In this document: positions 17,092 to 25,008 of the stretch, piece by piece
How the letters are laid out: the number at the start of each line of letters is the position of its first letter
Numbering within the stretch: the first letter of the stretch is position 1
The notes under the pieces: generated by a model
Told to the model about the DNA's origin: nothing
Seen by the model: the letters and a program-made list of their open reading frames with translations, nothing else
Database searches by the model: none
From: Gnetum montanum
Taxonomy: Eukaryota; Streptophyta; Gnetopsida; Gnetales; Gnetaceae
Length of the DNA stretch: 25,008 bases
Reading direction: 5' to 3'
Assembly: GCA_015680685.1 (NCBI GenBank)
Contig: MNCI01004733.1
Location: 394,780 to 419,787 of the forward strand
Made by a program: the position numbers and the translations under genes

Positions 17092-20000
17092 TATGCCAAT
17101 GTAATCTCTACAATATTGTCTAGCATACCACATTTTGCCTTAAGGTAAGGTTTCTTTTCCAACTTTGTTCCTAATTGTTAATTCAATAATTTGATTATTC
17201 ATTATGGCTTTGGTTCTTATCTCACAGGCAATTAGCTGGTGTTGGAGTTAGGTACGTGTAGCATATTATTGAAATGATTTTGTTTTGATTCCATGAAATT
17301 TTGTAACGATTATGAGAAATATAATTATTTAGAAATGAAAAGCATTGTCAATATCCTATTGTTATGGAACTCATGCTCTGATTTTACCATTCTTTGAAAT
17401 GGTATAGTGAGTTAACATTTCTCTTGCATCACTGATGTCTCTATCCTTTCTTTGTATTTAGGAACAGTTGTACAACATTCATATTATTATTTATTATTTT
17501 TTAGACTAATAATGCTTGATGCACCTGGAAAGTAAATATCCTTAATCAATCATGATACCAAAATAATGACAGTCAACGATAATTTGTAGTAAAGGAACAT
17601 AAAAATAGTACATTCTCAAATTAATCAGACGGCATTATCCCCCATATTTGTAGCAGTTGATACTTCTCTTGTTCTTAGGCTGTTGGTTTTCTGATATAGA
17701 CAATAAAAGTTTACATGTGTTTGCTGGCCTGTTTTGAATGACAAATTTTAGGTTTTAATTTATACAGCATACTTTATTAAGTCTCAAAGATTAATCTATA
17801 GGTAGAACATAATTGAAGTCAGCATTCCAGGTATCATGTGTAGGCAATTCGATAAACTCTAATGTCATCTTGATACCAGCCAACAATCACTAAATATATA
17901 TAATATATTAGATTCTGTAACCTGTTTTGGCTTTCCTTTTTCTTTTTTTTGAAGTTGGGGTTATTTTTCTCCAGCTGTTTATGCATGTGAATGTAGTTAC
18001 TTATGATTATGATTTAGCACTATTGAATGGTTTCCGGGATTGTAAATTAAATTATTGTAGAATGATTGGTCTGTATGTCTTGTTAGTTAAAAATCTAAAG
18101 TGAGACGGCAATGTTTTGTTATAGATGTAGCAGTGTGGACCTGTTTTCAGTTTTCTTCCTGTAGTTATATTGCAGTAACCGAGTGCATCATTGGCAAATA
18201 AATTTTATCTGTGAATTAAATTTTTTGATATGAATTTTGTGTTCTGAAGCTTTATCATAGTAACTTTATACAATGCAATTTATTGGTGTGACGATCTCAT
18301 TTGCACTATAATTATTTGGTTTAACAATTCAATTTGAAGTCTGGCTAAAAATATGTCTTATTTTTAGGGCATTGTTTAATATTTCCATGAGGAGCTTAGT
18401 TTCATAGGTTAACACTCCTGTAAAATTTCCAAGAGGACAAGGTTTAAGCCACAAATCTGTTGACCATTGACAAGTTCTGCAGTGAGAGGTTGTTAAAGAT
18501 ATTATAGGTTTGATTTTTTAATCTGTTATGAAAAAATAGCCGTTAGCAATTTATTAATAATTATTTTAAATTTAGCACAAATTTTCAATGTATTTGGTTC
18601 AGATGGTATGTACATACTGGCCATGGATAAAACACTGGGTACATACTAGCCAAGGCTTCGATGGAGACAGTAATTGTTATTGTTAGGATTATTCGGAATT
18701 CAGATCTCTGGAGAGGGAAGGAGGACGGGGAAGTTGACATTTGCTTAATGTACAATGTGAATTTGATTCCGTCAATCTATTTGCATTGCATTTGATGATT
18801 TACTTAGCTAGGCTTCTTCTTATTGGCGCGGTGAGACAAGGGACACGCGATATTCTGTTAAACTTATTTTCAATTTGGTATTCTCCAGGTACAAGTACGC
18901 CTTCCTAGCTTATTATTATTATTTAAAAATCTAATTTTGATGGCGGACCAAAAATCATATAACCAAAGATTAAGAGAAACTCAAAGTAATACATGTTTGT
19001 TAAAAAAGTGTTGCAAATGGTAACTTCTTGTAATAAAACTCAAACTCATACAATGTTATTTTAAATATGAAATGTTAGTTAGTGGTAAGACTTTTGATTT
19101 GGAAGTTTCAGTTATGGTTTCAATTCTAGTTGGTAATGTTGAGTTATAAAGTTCTGATTTGACTATATTTCTTGGGGTAAATATTGTATTAAAAAAATTT
19201 TAGGTTTCAACGTTCCAAAAATATATATATGAAACCAAAACTTTTTACTTATTTTCATTGAGATCTAAGACGGTTTCAGAAAAGTTTTTCCATTTACTTA
19301 TATTGACACTATCGTACATGAACTATAACTTGTAATCCCTTTGGTAGCGTTGTGACCTTGTTGTGGTTCCATTGTGACCTAAAAGTACCATTGGACTATA
19401 ATATGCTCAATGCGTATACTCTATGGGAAATCAATTTTGGAAAAAAGATACAATGCCACCAAACTCTATATAATTGTCCATAAAATTCACAAATTTTATA
19501 TAATACACTTTAACCATTGATAGAATCCTAGGATGCAACAATGGGTAGCAGGTATCCTCTATGCCTAACCATATGAATTAGTAATGCATATGTGTGATTT
19601 GATTGAATTCTATGGACTTATTTACCTAAGTGGTTGATATTCCTAGATGGTGCATTATGTAGTCACGAGTTGTCTTTCCAATCCATACTTGTGTTAATTT
19701 ATGCATATGGTTAAGTATGGTTGAGCCATAAAATATTTATTTATATCACTTTTATTATTTTCTCCTACTTGCTAATTGATTAAGTAAATAAAGATTTAAT
19801 ATTTAAATTAATTAATCAATTAATTATTTAATTAACTAACTATCCTAACATAGAGTATCTATTTCCACTTGTTATATGCATCTTGAATGTATATTAATAT
19901 TGCTAGTTTATTAAATGTATACTACTGAACATGCCAAATATCCATGCTTGGGATTACTAACTATTAATATATTATGCTCAAAGTGGTCATATTTACATTG

Positions 20001-20295
20001 CTTACGAACTCTAATAGTAATTTCTTAATAAATTGCTAGAAAGTAAAGTTATGCAAATTCAAGTGTTGCAATGGATAGGAGAGATCTTGATTTCATTTTT
20101 GTCCATGCAAATATGTTCAGATATAGATGCACTTGAATAAAATATTGTACAATCACTTAAGTTCATGTTGCAAGCATTTAGAGGGAAAATATTTTAACTT
20201 CTATGGAAAGAAATTGCAAGAGTTCAGTTAAGGAGATGACCAAAATGTGCCATAAATGTGAGGTGTGCGCATTTATATAGACAATGGTTGCATTA
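17092..20295. other. AT-rich non-coding stretch
   Basis: Probably 3' UTR of the host exons and then intergenic DNA. I found no retroelement motif, RNA gene or long frame. A CpG-containing patch at 18810-18860 and a self-complementary AATTAATTAA-rich patch at 19797-19845 stand out slightly. AATAAA occurs near 17702 and could serve the host exons. Confidence 0.4.
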
Positions 20296-20367
20296 GCATC
20301 GATGTACCTACATCAACACATCTTACAATACATTGACGGGGATATGTTGATGGGCATGCGTCGATGC
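20296..20367. repeat. Two-armed imperfect inverted repeat
   Basis: Outer arms are GCATCGATG (20296-20304) and CGTCGATGC (20359-20367), 8/9 complementary. Inner arms are CATCAACA (20311-20318) and TGTTGATG (20345-20352), 8/8. The same nesting on both sides suggests a cruciform or a hairpin RNA, or the remains of a small inverted-repeat element. Confidence 0.55.
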
Positions 20368-21702
20368 AGCCAATCTTATTGATGTTTCATCATACTCCCA
20401 CAATTGATTGAAGATTTATCCTTGAGTAAACAAAAATGGAATCAAGGCTTTTACAAAATTTGGGGAAGTATGAAATTTTATTGATTGACTAACTAACAGA
20501 CTTTAAGTGCCATGCATAAATTACAAAAATGGGTACAATTTACAACAAAAATTGGACACTTAAATAAAAATTAGTAGGCACCTGTTGAGTGGACATAAGC
20601 ATGATAAAGTCTCACACATGCTTAGAGGTGGAGGCTCCTATGGCTTTGATGATCCTTCATTATGTCTTGATGCTACTAGAGGTTGAAGTTGTTTTGTTGA
20701 TGTTGTTGCTACCTAATGAAACATTATTGTGTTAGCCTCGATATCAAATACCCAATATTGAGGCTTTGATATTAGATACATGATATCACGTTGCAAGAAA
20801 ATGATGTTGAATATTCGATATTGTCTATTCCGTGCTAGCCTATGAATACAACACTTGGGTGCATGGTTGGGACATAGTTTTTAGTTAGTTTTGGATAGTA
20901 TTTCTTAGATTTTTGAATTCAAGTTCTATTACTCCCAATGCATACCCGTAGTGTGATGTTTGTAATCGTATGGCACCTTTGTTCAAGTGTGACGTACTTG
21001 GACACGTTACATGATTGGAAATAAAGATTGAGATTACTTCCATCATTGTTGCATTCACTTAGATTTATAATTGCTTTAATTATTTAATTATTTACTATTT
21101 TCATTTATTGCTATTTACTATTTGTATGATTAAGCGGAATGAGTATGACTGAATCACAAACGCTTAGGTGTAAGTACATGGTAATTCAGCAGTGTATCAT
21201 TTGGCACACCTAGTGACATATGCTTGGTAAGCCCAACAGTAGTTATATAAAGTCCAAGGCATGTATGGATGATTGGGGATGGATACTCATTGCATGTAGG
21301 CTAGTTTAGACTTTATTTTTCATTGTTCATTAGCTTAATTAATTTGTCTTTTTATCGTCATTAGGAGTAACATAGGATTAGAAAACATCATACGCCTCAC
21401 TTTGGATTAAACTATATGTGACAAAGTTACTACTAGTCCAAGTGGAAAGATAATGAACTACAATCAAAGCATAACGATTTAGATGCACAACTAGTTGCAT
21501 CCGTGGAATTCGACTGGATTATGCATGAATGCTTGCGATTTGTATGGTTGGGCATAGGGGTATCTTGCTGCTTATCATTAGCGCTGTTGTTGGGGATGGT
21601 GCTAGTTATTAAGATTAGGTATATCATACACGATCGTTGTAAAGGTATTAACGATATACCTTTTAGAAAATAGTAAATCATACAAACCATAAGCCAACAA
21701 TA
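20368..21702. other. AT-rich stretch, possible 5' region of the gag element
   Basis: No coding signal. If the gag element at 21703 had a 5' LTR and primer-binding site they should lie here (about 20900-21690), but I could not find a TG...CA boundary or a clear tRNA-complementary site. Confidence 0.35.
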
Positions 21703-22980
21703 ATGTCTCTTTCACAAGAAAGCAAGAATGCACTGTATAACAAAAACATTCATTAGAGAATTAATGAGATATATGGTGAGGAAAATTGGAGTGACCAACC
21801 TTATGCAAGGTATCTTGACCACCCTAACAACACTTAGGAACTACAATCACCTAAGGCAAATAATGTTGGAGGAGATGAAGTAAGTCTTGGACTAGGGGAG
21901 GCCTCAAGGTCTAAGACCTCCTTGAAACCAAAAAACGATCAATCAAAGGACCCTAGGGAACACTAGAAAAGCCATGGCAATCCTTCTAGTTCCTCATCTT
22001 CTTCTTCCAATTCAATGTCTAGTTCTGATAAAGATGAAGGTAGGTATGAAGATAAAGCTCCACTAAAGGATCAAAATAGAAACAAAAATCAAACCTGCAA
22101 GAACACTCATGGTCATCAACATGGACATAAACAAAATCATCATAATCAATCGAATAGAAATTTTCATCACAACCTATTTGATGATGATGAACCCTTGTTG
22201 GCCATTAAAAGCCTAATGTAGATCACAGAGGTAGTTAAGATATCTTCCAGGCATCGTAAAGAGAGTCACCTACCCGAGCTTGACATGAATAATATTCCTA
22301 AATTTGTAGGAGGTTATGATTCAAATCTACAACATCATTTACAAGCTTTCCATGATGCTTGTGCTTTCTACAACATTGAAAGTGCGTGGCAAAAGCTTTA
22401 GCTCTTTCCTAGGACACCGATTGATAGAGCCATAGTCTAGTATAGATCGTTAAAACCAAATTCAATTTGATAATGGTTTATAATGTTAGAATTCTTCAAT
22501 GAGAAATACTAGACCTATGCGAAGGGTGTCTAACTTGCGGAGACAGATCCAAGGATGGAGACAAGAACAACATGAACCCTTGGACATGGCCTTAGATAGA
22601 TATTATTCCCTATTGAATAGATGCCTAGGCCATGGTTTCTTTGAGGAAAGGCAACTTTTCCACATCATAGATGGGCTTCGTAATAAAACAAGGAAGACCT
22701 TTGGGATGTATGCTCTAGGTCAATTATACGAGCTACAAACCCATTAGATCTGAGAGCTAATTGAGCGTGTGGTAAAAGAAGAAGGAGAAATATGCAAATG
22801 GGAGAATGTTGAGAAATATAACTAGGACCCAACTCTTCAACAGAAGCAAGTCCATATCTATGATCAAGAGGAAGAGATCACTCTTGATAAGGTGGATCTG
22901 CAATGAACCTTGTCGATACAAAATTCTATTGATGAACTTGAAGCAAAGTTTAATAGGATGTCAAAATAAAAATGTATGAA
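21703..22980 (+). pseudogene. Gag (retrotransposon gag domain), decayed
   Basis: ATG at 21703 (MSLSQESKNALYNKN) opens a frame followed to about 22500 through stops, most of them TAG. It has a Ser-rich and a His/Asn/Gln-rich segment (21990-22170). The gag domain is LDMNNIPKFVGGYDSNLQHH (about 22280-22340), AFHDACAFYNIESAWQKL, TAG, LFPRTPIDRAIV, TAG at 22438 where WY is expected, then YRSLKPNSI, TGA TAA, W. After a frameshift near 22500 it continues as LRRQIQGWRQEQHEPLDMAL, RYYSLLNRCLGHGFFEERQL, GLRNKTRKTF and ELIERVVKEE. This capsid-like protein would assemble the element's particles. Confidence 0.7.
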
Positions 22981-23153
22981 AATGTTACAACTCTTGTTGA
23001 GACGGTCAAGGAGAGGATCATGCAAAATAAGCTAGGCAATCACAATAAACAAAGGATATAGGATCAAGAAACAGCTAGGAACACTTTTCAGCAAACAAGA
23101 AAATGGCTAAAGAAAGTGAGACTATAGACTCAGCCATAGACGAAGATAATGGA

Positions 23154-23192
23154 TGTGACATTTGCATATATGACCATCCAAAGTGTCATTGT
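23154..23192 (+). pseudogene. Gag zinc knuckle, CX2CX3HX4C
   Basis: CDICIYDHPKCHC fits the zinc knuckle of Tat/Athila-like gags (C-x2-C-x3-H-x4-C, with His-Pro after the third position). It lies downstream of the gag domain, as expected for the nucleocapsid part. Confidence 0.6.
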
Positions 23193-23379
23193 TGCATCTA
23201 CATGAGCATTGAACAAGTGCATTAAATCCAAAGTTTGTACAAAAGCACATGTCTGGAAGATTTCCTTCTCCAAACAGTAATCATAGATAGCCCCACAACC
23301 AATTGCATATCCTAGGGGGACCTATTACTAACCCCAACACTATCATCAACTGTAGTGGCAACAACCATAGTTATGGGAA

Positions 23380-24000
23380 GGGGGGGTGGGGGGGAGTGCA
23401 AGGAGGAAGCCACCACCAAATCAGCCCTATCCTTCCTATCAACCAAAACTACATAGATATTATGTTCAACATCCTATTTTTTCAACTAGTTCTACGTCCT
23501 CTACTTCAAATCATCACTATCACTCTCCTGAGTACCATCAACCCATGACATCCTTGAAGGGATCACCACCTCGTGCCTCTTACCATCCATCCTACCCTCA
23601 ATATTCTCATACTTCACCTCATTACACACCACTACTAGTGACAAAGGAAGGTTTGACACCACAATATCAACAAATGAATGCCACTTGTGTTGCAAATGTG
23701 CATAGACATGCTGACATCGGTAGGTCTCAATCACCATGTCAGAAATGTCCTTTAGGAAAGGCCATAAGCCGAAGCAAAATACTCATGGATCTACCACATC
23801 ATTTGAATTGGCACATTGCCAATCTAGTGTAATGCCTCCCTTTTTACCACCACTGTCCTATGATCATACACAAGGGCCACCATCCATCATTACTCTAAGC
23901 CCAAACCCAAGTAATGAATCTACAAGCATGGGAAGACCAACAAATCCATGCATACCATATCATAATCAAGGGTGCAATCGTGGGATACATTTGTAACATT
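23380..24000 (+). pseudogene. Pro/His/Tyr/Ser-rich tail of the gag protein
   Basis: Open frames (23386-23832 and 23736-23996) are rich in Pro, His, Tyr and Ser, with repeated HPSYPQYSHTSPHYTP-like words. This is typical of disordered C-terminal gag parts. The two frames overlap by about 100 bp, so one frameshift separates them. A run of G at 23381-23396 probably adds another. Confidence 0.45.
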
Positions 24001-24004
24001 AACA

Positions 24005-24318
24005 GACCTCATTCCCTGATCCACCATACATTTAACAATCAGTGTGTGACCAACAATTTGTCTACCCAGTGACCACAACACCAACAATCACCTAGTGGCT
24101 AGGGAATGAATAGTTACCAATGTTTTATATATGCATGGATCCTATCTATTTGCTTATTAATCTTTGTGATGACCAAATGTTTAGTCATGGGGGACACCCC
24201 CCATTCTAATCTTCAGGATTCATAAGTGTTTTCCATCTTTTTGTTTTACAATTTTTTGTTATTTTCTTATTTCTTGATACAATTTTTCCTATTCTTTTTA
24301 ACCTTTTCTATTTAATTG
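24005..24318. other. Region after gag, with a G-run/C-run hairpin
   Basis: No coding signal. ATGGGGG (24187-24193) and CCCCCAT (24198-24204) form a perfect 7-bp stem with a 4-base loop. The G-run could be a worn polypurine tract, followed by a T-rich stretch. Confidence 0.4.
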
Positions 24319-24451
24319 TTGATGAGTGGCAAGGTACCCCTACACTCAACTATACGAAACAAGCGTCACACGCACGATCCGGTCGAACTCCGCAGATGGA
24401 CTAGTCGTGGCACCTAGATAGTTAGCCTTAGGTCGCAGTTCGCTATCTTCC

Positions 24452-24497
24452 CATCTAGACTAGTTTTCCATATGTCACGTATGGTTTAGTCTAGATG
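24452..24497. repeat. 46-bp imperfect palindrome
   Basis: Outer arms CATCTAGACTA and TAGTCTAGATG (11/11) flank inner arms CCATA and TATGG (5/5), leaving a 7-base loop. A related word, GATGGACTAGTC, occurs just upstream at about 24395-24406. Confidence 0.75.
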
Positions 24498-24665
24498 AGG
24501 TGTATGATGTGTTTCCTAATCTATGCTACTCCTGATGGCAGTGGAAAATAATACTAACTAAGCTAAGCTAGGAGGAAAAGGGTAAGAAAATCTAATCTAG
24601 CCTAAGTGCGACGAGCAACCGATTCCTTGATCAACCATACACATCTTGGACTTCATGCACGACTA

Positions 24666-24795
24666 CCACTGGGACTACCAAGCGTAGCTCCGAGGTACGC
24701 CACTGGGATTACCAAGCGTAGATCCCAAATACACCACTGGGTTACCAAGCGTAGATCCCCCTAGCTACACCACTGGGCTACTAAGCAGTCACACT
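24666..24795 (+). repeat. Minisatellite, four units of 34-36 bp
   Basis: Units start with CCACTGGG at 24666, 24700, 24734 and 24770 (periods 34, 34, 36). The shared core is CCACTGGGATTACCAAGCG followed by TAGATCC. The last unit is shortened and diverged. Confidence 0.85.
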
Positions 24796-25008
24796 TAAAT
24801 GCTCGTAATCAAGTTGTACTCGTTCCGCTTCTAGGAGTTTAAGGGTGAGAGACTAATTGCGATGAGTAACCGATTCCTTAACTAGCCATACACATTCATA
24901 GATGCTCGTAGTCAAGTCGTACTCACATCGCGCTATGAAAGCAATAAATAACATTAGATAAATAACAAATAAATAAACTAAGTGAATGCTGCAATGATGA
25001 AGTAATCT

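Larger units (their letters stand above)
21703..24000 (+). mobile_element. Gag region of a Ty3/gypsy-type LTR retrotransposon
   Basis: This carries one gag protein, broken by stops and at least two frame changes, with no protease, reverse transcriptase or integrase motif in the window. It resembles gags of the Tat/Athila-like branch (IPKF-GG, HLQAFHDAC, LFP, WY, SI-W, then C-HGF and ELIE blocks). Either pol lies outside or was deleted, or this is a gag-only, non-autonomous element. A hairpin at 24187-24204 and repeat-rich DNA from about 24300 lie where a 3' LTR might be. Confidence 0.65.
24319..25008. repeat. Repeat-rich, CpG-richer segment of unknown type
   Basis: Composition changes near 24320 from AT-rich to balanced with frequent CpG. 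A 37-bp block at 24607 recurs at 24858 (GAGCAACCGATTCCTT versus GAGTAACCGATTCCTT), 251 bp apart. A second block, ATGCTCGTAATCAAGT at 24799, recurs at 24902. Together with the minisatellite and palindrome this looks like an LTR or a complex satellite unit, but no ends are visible and it runs off the window. Confidence 0.5.

Noticed and set aside
21433-21690. 85-codon minus-strand frame
   Set aside because: It has no motif, lies in AT-rich DNA just before the gag start and has no relation to neighbours; it is most likely a chance frame.
24319-24380. Hammerhead-ribozyme-like words TTGATGAG and ACGAAAC
   Set aside because: The first invariant C is T, and the bases between the two words do not form helix II next to GAAA (the only stem, GAGTG/CACTC, ends 8 bases too early).
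24666-24795. CRISPR-like array with about 34-bp period
   Set aside because: Units are tandem with no unique spacers separated by constant repeats, and the setting is a plant nuclear genome.

Overview
The window looks like nuclear DNA of a seed plant, most likely a conifer. It is AT-rich, intron- or intergene-like, almost free of intact genes, and filled with very old, nested retroelements. The strongest taxonomic hint is a decayed Penelope-like element with a GIY-YIG endonuclease at about 7263-9713. Among land plants this class is known mainly from conifers (the 'Dryad' elements). There is no bacterial organisation, and I see no tRNA, rRNA or CRISPR array.

Layout. 1-559: 3' end of an L1-type LINE on the plus strand ('L1-A') with a 28-base poly(A) tail. 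About 560-1990: ORF1 half of a second L1-type LINE on the minus strand ('L1-B'), cut off near its ORF1/ORF2 boundary exactly where L1-A ends. 1991-5194: AT-rich DNA with an unassigned coding-like patch, a pyrimidine tract and a degenerate tandem repeat. 5195-6655: endonuclease and start of reverse transcriptase of an RTE-clade LINE, minus strand. 7263-9713: the Penelope-like element, plus strand, interrupted by a roughly 0.5 kb insertion that carries a TATA box and a poly(A) signal. 10158-16235: an essentially full-length L1-type LINE ('L1-C', about 6.0 kb), plus strand, flanked by a 19-bp target-site duplication (17/19 identical). 16610-17091: two short exons in matching splice phase, resembling the C terminus of a plant TRAPPII tethering-complex subunit. 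17092-21700: AT-rich sequence with no recognisable gene. 21703-24000: gag region of a Ty3/gypsy-type LTR retrotransposon with a zinc knuckle but no visible pol. 24300-25008: a CpG-richer segment with a long imperfect palindrome, a 34-36 bp minisatellite and longer dispersed repeats.

How it fits together. The retroelements are all broken by stops and frameshifts, and TAG is the most frequent stop. Several conserved Trp, Gln, Cys, Pro and Asp codons are changed in ways explained by C-to-T transitions (or G-to-A on the coding strand), as expected for long-methylated plant DNA. L1-A looks younger: GC-rich, one in-frame stop, long pure poly(A). The only likely host coding sequence is the two TRAPPII-like exons. 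If they belong to a live gene, L1-C lies 374 bp upstream of the first of them, probably inside a large repeat-filled intron.

The least explained coding signal is the last third of L1-C. A single reading frame runs about 14639-15979 past the zinc-binding region of the reverse transcriptase protein. From 14762 on it contains 13 stops (10 TAG) but needs no frameshift, and it encodes a tail I cannot assign to a domain.
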